A stretch of DNA of 64,000 nucleotides from Streptomyces griseofuscus (GTDB lineage Bacteria > Actinomycetota > Actinomycetes > Streptomycetales > Streptomycetaceae), in contig NZ_CP051006.1 of assembly GCF_014673495.1 (NCBI RefSeq), forward strand, positions 2,232,001 to 2,296,000, given 5' to 3'. The notes under the pieces are model-generated. The model did no database searches, had not been told where the DNA came from, and saw only the letters and a list, made by a program, of their open reading frames with translations. The position numbers and the translations under genes were made by a program. Shown here in pieces: positions 9,645 through 18,368 of this stretch (position 1 is the first letter of the stretch; each line of letters begins with the position of its first letter).

Positions 9645-12600
9645 GTGACCACTCCCCCGTTCGAGCCGAGTGTCACCCAGCAGACAGCCCTCGTCGAGCA
9701 CCTCGTGAGCGCGGTGGTCAGCGACGCGACGGGAGAGGCCCAAGGCGACGTATGCCTGGGCGAACCTCCCAGTGCCCGCTATTTCATGGAAAGCCTCGGC
9801 CCCCACACCGTCGAGCCGGGCGGCGCCGCTCCGCGGTACGGACGGACCACTCCGGACAGCCTCGGGTTCGAGTTCGAAGCCGAGAACGCCAGCTCCGTCA
9901 CGGTCAAGGCCAAAGCCTCGTTCTACTACTCGGCGCTGCCGACCCGAGTCCAGCAGCTGGAGTGGGCCGGCGAACGCGAGGAGCCTTACCGGCTGGCTCC
10001 GTTGTTCAAGCGGCTTGGTGTGACGGTCGGGCCGGTGGAGATCGTCCTGGGGCACGAGGCCGGTCTGCGGCAGACCCTGGAAGCCGAGTTCCGGCACGCC
10101 TTCGCGGAGGCCGTCGAGCTGGCTCTCCGCGACCCGCGGATCGACCGTCGCGTCGGGAGCGACCGCCGAGAGCGGCTGGTCCCTCCTGCCTCGATGAAGG
10201 ACGACGAGGCCTTCGAACATTGGCTGGCCCGGGAGGTCGTCGGTGACCCCGTGGTGCCGTCCCCCGCCGCCCACGTCGTCGTCACGTCGAGGCCCGTTGC
10301 CTCCGGCCGGCTCCGCGTGACGGCGACACTGCAGAACCTCGCCAAGGACTCCGTCATCACCGTCCAAGGTCGGGGTAGCAACGCCGGCCGTACGCGCCGT
10401 GACGAGGCCAGGGACAACGCCCTGTTCCGCGCAGGCCTGGAAGTCGAGGGCGACCGTCTGCTGCCGATCACGATGGATCTCGGTGCCGACGCCTATCGCT
10501 ACTCTGGGGAGCTCGGGGCGTACGCGAACAACTGCGGTATCGAGCCGCGGTGGCATGACGGGCGACTCGTGGCTGTGCGCAGTGTGCCTGTTCCACAGCA
10601 CGACACCCACCGCGCCGTGGCCCGGACCGACGAACGATGGGGATACGCGGCGCTCGCGGCCGACCCGCTTCCGGTTCTCGACGACCTCGCCGACGAGATG
10701 GAGGCGTACCTGGACTCGCCGGCCTGGAGCACAGCGGACCTCCAGGACAGGCCCGGACTGGCCGACCGGAAGGAGGCCGACCGACGGGCCGCCGCGCTTG
10801 AGGTCTCGCGGTTCCGCGACGGCATCGCGTGGTTGCGACGGGACAGGCGCCTGCTGGTGGCCTTCCAACTGGCGAACGAGTCCATGACGGAGCTCAACCA
10901 GCGGCGGAAGCGTCCGAGTCGGGGATGGCGGCTGTTCCAGCTCGTGGCCATTGTCAGCCAGCTCGGCGCCCTGGCCTGGCGGGAGCACCCGCAGCACCTC
11001 TTCTCCCCCGGGCTCTGGGGTGACGACCAGGGCGTGGACCCGACCGAGGCGGCAACCGTCGTCTGGTACCCGACCGGCGGCGGCAAGACCGAGGCGTACC
11101 TCGGACTGGTGCTGGTGTGCATGTTCTACGACCGCGCCAGGGGCAAGGCGGTCGGGGTCTCGGCCTGGTGCCGCTTCCCCCTCAGGTTGCTCACCCTGCA
11201 GCAGACACAGCGGCAACTCGACGTTGTCGCTGCCGCGGACATCGTCCGCGACCGGAACGCCGACAGGCTGAAGGAGATCGGCGGTGACCCCGGGTGGCCG
11301 TTCTTCATCGGGTTCTACGCCGGCGGCGGCAACACGCCGAACTCCCTGACCGCCGACCGTACGCTCGACCGCCTTCGGTCGAGCGAGACGGAACGGCACG
11401 CGTTCCGGCTGGTGCACGACTGCCCCTACTGCGGTGAGCGGTCGGTGCACATCCCGCCGCCCGACCCCCATCGCCTCAGGTTGGAACACGTCTGCGGCAA
11501 CAAAAGGTGCGGCAAGGTCCTCCCGATCGTCGTGGTGGACACGGAGATCTACCGCTACCTCCCCACCGTCGTGGTCGGCACTCTGGACAAGCTCGCGAAC
11601 ATCGGACTGTCGGACCGGTTCGGCGCGCTCTTCGGGGACGTCGACTGCTGGTGCACGCCCCACGGATTCGGTCGGGGCGGCAAGTGCCACGAGCGTCATG
11701 CCCCAGGCCATCCGAAGTCGCCTCCCAAGCCCTTGGGGGCTCCCCTCTACGACCCCTCCCCGTCGTTGGAGATCATCGACGAACTCCACATGGTCAACGA
11801 GGAACTCGGTGCGTTCTCGGGGCACTACGAGGGGCTCCTGGCGGAGGTCCAGCGCACGCTGACAGCCCGGCAGCGCCCCGACGGACGGGGCGTCCGGATG
11901 AAGGTGGTCGCGACCACCGCGACCATCCGCGGCGAGGACCGCCAGAGCGAACACCTCTTCGGCCTGCGGTCGGTGGTGGTTCCTCTCCCCGGCCCCAATC
12001 TCGACGAGAGCTTCTACTGGCGCCTCGACCGAGGTCTTCCCCTGCGTCGCTTCGTCGGGGTCATGCCGACGCGGGGTACGGCGGAGATGACGCTGGTCAG
12101 GATCCTGACCTCCGCACACCGGGCTCTGTGGAAGCTCGACCAGCGTCGGGATCTTCCCCCGGCTCTCGAAGCCTGGCCGGAGGACGAGCTCCGTGCAGTC
12201 GTCGACCTGTACCGCACGAGTCTCACGTATGCGACAACCCTCGTGGACTTCGGTCGTATCCGGCGCTCGCTGGACACCCAGGTCAACGAGGCCCTGCGCA
12301 GGGAGGGGTTCCCCGATCTCCGCGTAGCCGAGCTGAAAGGCGAGACGCGCCTGGACGAGGTCCGTGGTGTCCTGGACGACCTGGGCAGCACCGACGGCAG
12401 CACGGGCATGGTCGTCGCGACGAGCATGGTCAGCCACGGGGTCGACGTGGACCGGTTGAACCTCATGCTGTTCAACGGGATGCCCAGGTCCATGGCCGAG
12501 TACATCCAGGCTTCGTCACGGGTCGGCCGTGCGTACCACGGCCTCGTGTTCATGCTCTTCAACCCGGTGAGAGAGCGAGACCGGTCGCACTACCGGTACC

Positions 12601-13100
12601 ACGGCAAGTTCCACGAGTACCTGGACCGCATGGTCGAGCCGGTGGCCATCAACCGCTGGAGCCGGTTCGCCGTGCGCAGGACCCTCCCCGGGATACTGAT
12701 GGGCCACCTCCTCCAAATCGCCAACCGGGACTGGTGGCGAGCGGGCAACGCGCCAGGGCACCTGCACGACCTCTCGAAGATGCAGGCCGCGCTCCGTGAC
12801 CCTTCGATCGGAGGGCTCGAGGGCGTCCAGCTCACCGAACTGCTGGAGGCACTTCACACGGTCTTCCAGTCGGATCGCCCGGAGGGCCAGGAGCTCCACA
12901 GTGATCTCGAGGACATGGTGGAGCATGCGCTGGCCAGCCTCCGCTCCGCCGGAGCCTCTGCCGGCCTCTCCGGTGGCAACAACCGCGGATACCGCGCCAC
13001 AGGCGACTACCTGGGCCTCGAATACCGGCCCATGACGAGTCTTCGGGATGTATCCGAGGGCATCCCGTTCCACATCGTGTCCGACGGCAGGAGGTCGTGA
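9645..13100 (+). CDS. drmA: DISARM DrmA-like helicase
   Basis: A 1151-aa superfamily 2 helicase. GTG at 9645 is preferred because GGGGAG precedes it and the resulting N-terminus (EPSVTQQTALVEHLVSAVV, then PSARYFMESLGP) fits DrmA; a longer frame begins at 9411. Walker A is WYPTGGGKTEAYLG near residue 475, motif II is IIDELHM near 711, and QASSRVGRAYHGLVF near 955 is motif VI. A cysteine-bearing insert (CPYCGERSVH) lies between. DrmA binds DNA with DrmB in DISARM, which blocks incoming phage DNA. It starts a seven-gene operon. Confidence 0.88.
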   Translation: MTTPPFEPSVTQQTALVEHLVSAVVSDATGEAQGDVCLGEPPSARYFMESLGPHTVEPGGAAPRYGRTTPDSLGFEFEAENASSVTVKAKASFYYSALPTRVQQLEWAGEREEPYRLAPLFKRLGVTVGPVEIVLGHEAGLRQTLEAEFRHAFAEAVELALRDPRIDRRVGSDRRERLVPPASMKDDEAFEHWLAREVVGDPVVPSPAAHVVVTSRPVASGRLRVTATLQNLAKDSVITVQGRGSNAGRTRRDEARDNALFRAGLEVEGDRLLPITMDLGADAYRYSGELGAYANNCGIEPRWHDGRLVAVRSVPVPQHDTHRAVARTDERWGYAALAADPLPVLDDLADEMEAYLDSPAWSTADLQDRPGLADRKEADRRAAALEVSRFRDGIAWLRRDRRLLVAFQLANESMTELNQRRKRPSRGWRLFQLVAIVSQLGALAWREHPQHLFSPGLWGDDQGVDPTEAATVVWYPTGGGKTEAYLGLVLVCMFYDRARGKAVGVSAWCRFPLRLLTLQQTQRQLDVVAAADIVRDRNADRLKEIGGDPGWPFFIGFYAGGGNTPNSLTADRTLDRLRSSETERHAFRLVHDCPYCGERSVHIPPPDPHRLRLEHVCGNKRCGKVLPIVVVDTEIYRYLPTVVVGTLDKLANIGLSDRFGALFGDVDCWCTPHGFGRGGKCHERHAPGHPKSPPKPLGAPLYDPSPSLEIIDELHMVNEELGAFSGHYEGLLAEVQRTLTARQRPDGRGVRMKVVATTATIRGEDRQSEHLFGLRSVVVPLPGPNLDESFYWRLDRGLPLRRFVGVMPTRGTAEMTLVRILTSAHRALWKLDQRRDLPPALEAWPEDELRAVVDLYRTSLTYATTLVDFGRIRRSLDTQVNEALRREGFPDLRVAELKGETRLDEVRGVLDDLGSTDGSTGMVVATSMVSHGVDVDRLNLMLFNGMPRSMAEYIQASSRVGRAYHGLVFMLFNPVRERDRSHYRYHGKFHEYLDRMVEPVAINRWSRFAVRRTLPGILMGHLLQIANRDWWRAGNAPGHLHDLSKMQAALRDPSIGGLEGVQLTELLEALHTVFQSDRPEGQELHSDLEDMVEHALASLRSAGASAGLSGGNNRGYRATGDYLGLEYRPMTSLRDVSEGIPFHIVSDGRRS

Positions 13101-14998
13101 TGGCGTTCAACCCGAGGAACGACGACATGGCCCGCGACCGGGGCCAGGTCCTCTACCGGTACCGCCCCGGTCAGACCTTCGACCACCGCGGCGGCTACAC
13201 CGCCCAGGTAGTGCAGTTCGGACGGGACGAGGAGTTCGACGGCCCCTTGCTCGACCGCGAGCACCTGGTTCAAGAGGCCATGCGGTTCGTACGCAGGTGG
13301 CGGGCCGCCGGCCGTGCGTTCGCCGCCGGCTCCGACCGGGCACCCGAGTTTCCCGGAGACGAGGACCGGCTCGCTGATCGCCACTACGAGGTCGTGGTCC
13401 CCGGCAAGGTCTTCTGCCGTATCTGGCCCCGGGTGGTGCGCTGCGCCAGCGGCAGGTGCGGACACGTCTGGTCGGCCAGTGACCCCCGGCCGGGAACGGA
13501 TGACTGGCCGCCGGCCTGCCCCGCGTGCGGAAACGCCGTCGGCAACCGGCAGCTCCAGTTCGTGTTCGCACACAGGTGCGGCGAGGTGTCGCCCATGTAC
13601 CCGCCGAGCAAGTGCCCTAGGGGACACACCCGGTTCAGGCTGGACGACCGTGCGAGTCGGTTCCGTGACTTCCGCTGGGAGTGCATGACATGCGGCTTCC
13701 CGCTGGGTGTGCAGTGGAGCTGCAGCAACTCGTCCTGCAGCTACCCGGACAAGTTCATGCAACCCCTGCTCCACACGGCGGGGACAGCGCATGTCGGCCA
13801 AGGCCTGACGCTCGTGAACGTGACCACGACCGAAGAGGCCACCCGCCAGGGCAACCCCCTGTACACGGCCGCCGTACTCGGCTGGTGGCTCGGTGAGATC
13901 ACCGAGGAGGAGTTCCGGCGGCTCACAGACGGGCACACGGTGGACGTCCCCAACGAGGTCGTCGAGAGCATCCGTGTGATGGAGGAGGCCGGTCTGCACG
14001 ACCAGGCACGTGCGCTGCGGGCGCGCTTCATGCCCGTAGAGGTGGACCATCTGAGGGAGCGTGTGGGAAAGGCTCTCGGACTCGACACCGACAGCGACGA
14101 CGCCCGCGGGCTCGCAGCCGAGCTGCACACCTACCGTCGGGTTCTCAACCTGGAGCGCTTGGGCGTCCCTCGCCTCCAGCGGGAGGCACGCAACGCCGAG
14201 CGCCACGCCCTGTACGAGCGCTACCCCGAGGTCCTTGCGGCTGCCGGCCTCGGCCGGGACACCTGTCTGGTGAGCGATCTCCCGATCACCTACCTCGCGA
14301 TCGGCTACAGCCGGACGGGTTTCAGCCCCGAGGAGGCTGATCTCGTGCCATACCGGGGGCGCGCCTCACGGGGCACGCCTGAGAAGACCCTGCTCTACGC
14401 GCACCCCACGCAGGCGGAGGCACTGCTTTTCCCTGTGGACAGGAAACGGGTGAGCCGGTGGCTGGTCCGCAACGAGCTCGTGAGTCGACGCGCCCTCGTT
14501 GACGCCGGCGGCGTCGCCCAGTGGCTGGTGCACCAGCTCGGTCCGAGCGATGGCAAGGCCCTCTCCCACGAGACCCGCCCGGCACCGGGGCATCCCGATC
14601 TGCCCGTCCACGAGCTGTTCGGTCTGCTCCACTCCCTGTCGCATCAGCTCCTGCGGGCGCTGGCAGTCGACAGTGGCTACAGCGAGACCAGCCTGTCCGA
14701 GTACCTCTTCCCATACGACCTGGCCTTCGCCATCTATCCCAACGGCGGAAGCGAGTTCAGCCTCGGTGCCATGCGGACCGTACTCGAGCAGAACCTCGAC
14801 GCGGTCGTGAGCCGGGCCGTCGACAACGACTCCTGTCTGTACGACCCCAACTGCATGATCACGAACGAGGGTGCGGACCACGGTTGCCTCCAGCTCCCCG
14901 AGACGGCCTGTCAGTCCTGGAACAGGAACCTCTCCCGCTGGCACCTGTTCGGTTCCCCGGACGGCTCGAAAGTCGGGTACTGGGACCCCACCCTGTGA
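13100..14998 (+). CDS. drmB: DISARM DrmB-like DUF1998 protein
   Basis: A 632-aa protein. Its ATG overlaps the drmA stop as TGATG and AGGAGG lies 5 bases upstream, so the two are translationally coupled. Zinc-ribbon cysteines cluster at residues 112-230 (RCASGRCGHVW, ACPACGNAVG, CPRGHTRF, ECMTCGFPLG, CSNSSCSYPD). Residues 495-625 are the DUF1998 domain (LFGLLHSLSHQLLRALAVDS, ETSLSEYLFPYDLAFAIYP, CLYDPNCM). DrmB is DrmA's partner and, in the studied DISARM complex, helps discriminate DNA. A hairpin follows before the next gene. Confidence 0.87.
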   Translation: MAFNPRNDDMARDRGQVLYRYRPGQTFDHRGGYTAQVVQFGRDEEFDGPLLDREHLVQEAMRFVRRWRAAGRAFAAGSDRAPEFPGDEDRLADRHYEVVVPGKVFCRIWPRVVRCASGRCGHVWSASDPRPGTDDWPPACPACGNAVGNRQLQFVFAHRCGEVSPMYPPSKCPRGHTRFRLDDRASRFRDFRWECMTCGFPLGVQWSCSNSSCSYPDKFMQPLLHTAGTAHVGQGLTLVNVTTTEEATRQGNPLYTAAVLGWWLGEITEEEFRRLTDGHTVDVPNEVVESIRVMEEAGLHDQARALRARFMPVEVDHLRERVGKALGLDTDSDDARGLAAELHTYRRVLNLERLGVPRLQREARNAERHALYERYPEVLAAAGLGRDTCLVSDLPITYLAIGYSRTGFSPEEADLVPYRGRASRGTPEKTLLYAHPTQAEALLFPVDRKRVSRWLVRNELVSRRALVDAGGVAQWLVHQLGPSDGKALSHETRPAPGHPDLPVHELFGLLHSLSHQLLRALAVDSGYSETSLSEYLFPYDLAFAIYPNGGSEFSLGAMRTVLEQNLDAVVSRAVDNDSCLYDPNCMITNEGADHGCLQLPETACQSWNRNLSRWHLFGSPDGSKVGYWDPTL

Positions 14999-15005
14999 AT
15001 GCCCG

Positions 15006-15036
15006 GTGGGGAGGGTCCGTCCTCTGCCCTCCCCAC
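15006..15036 (+). terminator. Hairpin between drmB and the downstream module
   Basis: GTGGGGAGGG at 15006-15015 pairs with CCCTCCCCAC at 15027-15036 around an 11-base loop, starting 8 bases after the drmB stop. There is no clear T-run; it could be a terminator or attenuator that lowers expression of the genes beyond drmAB. Confidence 0.6.
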
Positions 15037-15097
15037 ACCGGCCCCGCCAGACGTCGCAGGGCCCGTCGAACGCCGATCGTCCACAAGTGGAGCATGA

Positions 15098-16642
15098 GTG
15101 AAACCCGAACTGGACCTGCTGGAGACCATCGCCAGCGCTCGTGACCAGGTCCGCTCACTACGTGGCTGGAACTCCGGACCGGAGCGGATCTACGACCTTC
15201 TCCGGACGGCGACAAAACTCCGTGCGATGGAGATCAGCGCAGGAATGATGACGGACCTGCCGTGGGAGAGCGTCCTCGCCCAGCTCATCGTCTGGCACCA
15301 CGACTATCCCGTCGGGACGGGCACGTGCTCGGAAAAGGAAGCAGCCGAGATCGTCCTTGCCGCAGCGACGGCCCAACGGCTGGACTTGGTGGAGACCGGC
15401 GTGCGGAGCGGGGCCTATCAGGTACGGATGACCAGGGGAAACTTCCGGATGCGCCACCGCTGGAACGCATCGGCCGAGGTAGCCGACATGTTCCTCGAAC
15501 GCGGCGCACGTCCCACACGGCTACCGGAGCTGTCCGAGACGGAGCGCCGATGGATCTCCACTCGGCCTGTCGACTCCCGGACCAGCCCGCCACCAGAGGT
15601 CCTGCGCGCTGCCGTCCAGCGTGCCTCCACGGCGATCGAGGCATACCGGCAGTCGGTGCCCGAAGGGCAGGTGCCTGATTCCTTTCCCCTGGGTGAAGGG
15701 ATGACCGCCGGCGACATGATCAGCATCCTGGCTGTGATCATGGGGATCGCCTCCCTGTGCGAGCAGACAGCGCACAGGCTCTCCCGGCTGGAGACGACGC
15801 TCTTCCACCTGACTGACACCCAGCTGATGGCCGTCCTCGCGGAGATGTGCCCGGACGTCTCGGAGGCGCACCAGGCTCTGGTGGTGGAAAGACTCACTTA
15901 CCGGACCGGGCGCTCGTGCAGGACCTCCCCGCTGATCCGGCACGGCGATGTCCTCATCGTCTGCCCGCCCCTCGTCACTCCGAGGGCTGTGGACCCGATC
16001 ATGCTTCGCTCGGCTGCCCATGCCTCCAGGGGATTCGGTCGCATAGGTAGGGAACAGGGCGAGCGCGCAGCAGCATGGGCTGCCTGGCTGCGCACGACGC
16101 CCGGCACCTTGGTCACGGAACGGGTCCCGGTGGTCAGGACCGACGGCAGGACTGCTGGTGATCTGGACGTGGTCGTCGTGGACCCGGGCAGGCGTCGCGG
16201 TCTGTGCCTCGAGATCAAGTGGCCGATCGAAGCACTTTCTCTGCATGAGGTCATGAAGGTCGAGAACTGGGTCACCTCCGCAGCCCAGCAGCTGGACCGT
16301 GTAAGGGGAGAGCTGCGGGCGGCCACGGCCACAGCCGAGCTGCCGGCCGGTTGGCCACCGTTCGACGCGATCGACTGGACCTGGTGTGTCGGCACGCCCC
16401 GACAACTCGGTCTTCGCCCTCTCCCGGCGCCGGACATGCACGCAACCTCTCTCCGCTACGTACAGGCCCTGGGAACCCCGCCCGACCTCGACGCCTTGGT
16501 GACAGCCCTGACGAGACCCGACCTCCCCACTGAGGGATTGCACTACAACGTGGTGAAGAGATCGTTTCCCGTGGGTCGGTGCCAAGTACACATGGATGCG
16601 CTCCAGGTGTCCGCAGTCGGTTGGCACCCACGGTTCCGGTAG
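15098..16642 (+). CDS. Unassigned protein with C-terminal PD-(D/E)XK-like motif
   Basis: A 514-aa protein I cannot assign to a named family. GTG is chosen because GTGGAG lies just upstream. Residues 1-300 are mostly helical with no motif recognised. Residues 335-375 hold RTAGDLDVVVVD then CLEIKW, giving Asp357, Glu372-x-Lys374, the spacing of a PD-(D/E)XK nuclease core. Its place between drmB and the GHKL gene suggests the nuclease or adaptor of the hybrid system. DISARM proper carries a phospholipase-D nuclease (DrmC) instead, which is absent here. Confidence 0.7.
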   Translation: MKPELDLLETIASARDQVRSLRGWNSGPERIYDLLRTATKLRAMEISAGMMTDLPWESVLAQLIVWHHDYPVGTGTCSEKEAAEIVLAAATAQRLDLVETGVRSGAYQVRMTRGNFRMRHRWNASAEVADMFLERGARPTRLPELSETERRWISTRPVDSRTSPPPEVLRAAVQRASTAIEAYRQSVPEGQVPDSFPLGEGMTAGDMISILAVIMGIASLCEQTAHRLSRLETTLFHLTDTQLMAVLAEMCPDVSEAHQALVVERLTYRTGRSCRTSPLIRHGDVLIVCPPLVTPRAVDPIMLRSAAHASRGFGRIGREQGERAAAWAAWLRTTPGTLVTERVPVVRTDGRTAGDLDVVVVDPGRRRGLCLEIKWPIEALSLHEVMKVENWVTSAAQQLDRVRGELRAATATAELPAGWPPFDAIDWTWCVGTPRQLGLRPLPAPDMHATSLRYVQALGTPPDLDALVTALTRPDLPTEGLHYNVVKRSFPVGRCQVHMDALQVSAVGWHPRFR

Positions 16643-16778
16643 GACGGCACCGCCGCCTGTCGCTTCAGAGGCCGAAGCCCCTTTCCGCAGCACACGGAGA
16701 GGCGTATGGAACGCTCACGCGTCCTCGCTTCGGCAGGGCACCCCACCCAACTACCCATCCAGGGCCCGAACGGCATAC

Positions 16779-18305
16779 ATGGACAATCGCAACCAGTATC
16801 AGAAACCGGAAACAGGCTGGAACTTCGGCGTGACGTACGACATAGCAGCTCCGGAGCCGGCGGGCATGGTCGCCTCGCTCAGTTCGCTCGGGTATTCCCT
16901 GCCTGCCGCCATCGCGGATCTCGTGGACAACAGCATCTCCGCGGGGGCGTCCACGGTCGACGTCGAGTTCGCCTGGGCCGGGCAGGACTCCTGGATCGCC
17001 GTTGCCGACGACGGTGCCGGGATGACCGCCGGCGAGCTCGTGACCGCCATGACCGTGGCCGCGCGAGGCCCTGCGACGCCCCGAAGCGCTACGGACCTGG
17101 GGCGCTTCGGCGTCGGCCTCAAGTCGGCCTCGTTCTCACAGGCCCGGCAGCTCACCGTCGCCACGGCCACCGCCGGCGAATGGCACGTGCGCACGTGGGA
17201 CCTCGACGTCGTCGAGAGGTCGGGCGAGTGGCGGCTGCTACGCGGCGCGGACGAGACGACTACGGAGTTGCTCGACAGGATCCGGGGTAAGGCGGACCAC
17301 GGCACCGTCGTGTTGTGGCGGCGCCTCAACGGCTACCACGCCGACGCGGTGACGGTGGAGGACGAGCGGACCCAGAAGCAGTTCTACGCGGAGGCCGCCC
17401 GCACGGAGTCCCACCTGGGCATGGTCTTCGGCAGGTTCCTCACCGGAAGCCGACGTCGCAATCTGGGTGTGTCGGGCAGCCCCGTCGAGCCCTGGGATCC
17501 GTTCCTGTCCCGCCACCCGTCCGTACAACCGCTTCCGGTCGAGCGCCTGCGGTTGGGGGCGGGTTCCGTACGGGTGGAGGCGTTCGTCCTCCCCAGTGCC
17601 CAGAGGCTCGCCCCGGACGAGTACGAGAAGGCCGGCGGCCCGCGTGGGTGGCTCGACCAGCAGGGGTTCTACGTGTACCGCCGGGACCGTCTGATCCTGG
17701 CCGGTGACTGGCTCGGACAGCGCGGATTGCGCCGCGAGGAGAAGTACAACCTGGCACGGATCGCCGTGGACATCCCCGCCGAGACGGATGTCGAATGGGG
17801 AGTCGACGTCCGGAAGTCCAGTGTCGTCCCGCCCGTCGCACTGCGTTCTCATCTACGGCGCATCGCCCTGCAGGCCAGGAGAAGGGCCGCCGACGTGCTT
17901 CGGCACCGCGGGCAGATCGCTGCGCGCACGCACGGGGATCCGCTCGTGTACGCGTGGAACGTCCGCCGTGTCGACGACCAGGTCACCTGCAGGATCAACC
18001 GGGGCCACCCTCTGGTGAAGGCAGCTCTGCGCTCTGGCGGTGCCGGCTCGGATGACGTGCGTGCCCTGATCCGTCTGCTTGAGGAGACGGTGCCGGTCAC
18101 CGCCCTCCGCGTGATGCACGAGACGGACACCAGCGACGACCCCGAGCCCTTCGGGGGCCCCGGGCCCGCCGACGCCGAGGCAACGGAGGTCGCACAGCGC
18201 ATCTACGAGGCATTGGTCTCAGACGGCCGCTCGCCTGCGGCCGCTCGCGAACGCCTCCGGACGATGCCCCCCTTCGACCAGATGCAGGGCTTCTGGAACG
18301 GGTGA
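16779..18305 (+). CDS. MORC/MutL-type GHKL ATPase
   Basis: A 508-aa ATPase. I chose the ATG of MDNRNQYQKPETGWNFG, which fits this family's start; an open frame extends to 16596. The Bergerat fold is complete: IADLVDNSISAGAS (N box, Asn51), VADDGAGM (G1), and LGRFGVGLKSASFSQ (G2). An S5-like second domain follows. Such MORC-related ATPases accompany Z1 helicases and cytosine methylases in predicted restriction systems, where they probably clamp DNA on ATP binding. It is downstream of the PD-(D/E)XK gene and 63 bases before the Z1 gene. Confidence 0.88.
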   Translation: MDNRNQYQKPETGWNFGVTYDIAAPEPAGMVASLSSLGYSLPAAIADLVDNSISAGASTVDVEFAWAGQDSWIAVADDGAGMTAGELVTAMTVAARGPATPRSATDLGRFGVGLKSASFSQARQLTVATATAGEWHVRTWDLDVVERSGEWRLLRGADETTTELLDRIRGKADHGTVVLWRRLNGYHADAVTVEDERTQKQFYAEAARTESHLGMVFGRFLTGSRRRNLGVSGSPVEPWDPFLSRHPSVQPLPVERLRLGAGSVRVEAFVLPSAQRLAPDEYEKAGGPRGWLDQQGFYVYRRDRLILAGDWLGQRGLRREEKYNLARIAVDIPAETDVEWGVDVRKSSVVPPVALRSHLRRIALQARRRAADVLRHRGQIAARTHGDPLVYAWNVRRVDDQVTCRINRGHPLVKAALRSGGAGSDDVRALIRLLEETVPVTALRVMHETDTSDDPEPFGGPGPADAEATEVAQRIYEALVSDGRSPAAARERLRTMPPFDQMQGFWNG

Positions 18306-18368
18306 ACCCGTTGTCAGTGCCCGCCCCTAGCCTGCCCCATGCCGTTCCCGCCCAGCCGGAGGTCTGCT

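Noticed and set aside
9390..12437. 1015-codon minus-strand frame
   Set aside because: Complement of drmA third-position GC bias; drmA motifs on the plus strand are unambiguous.
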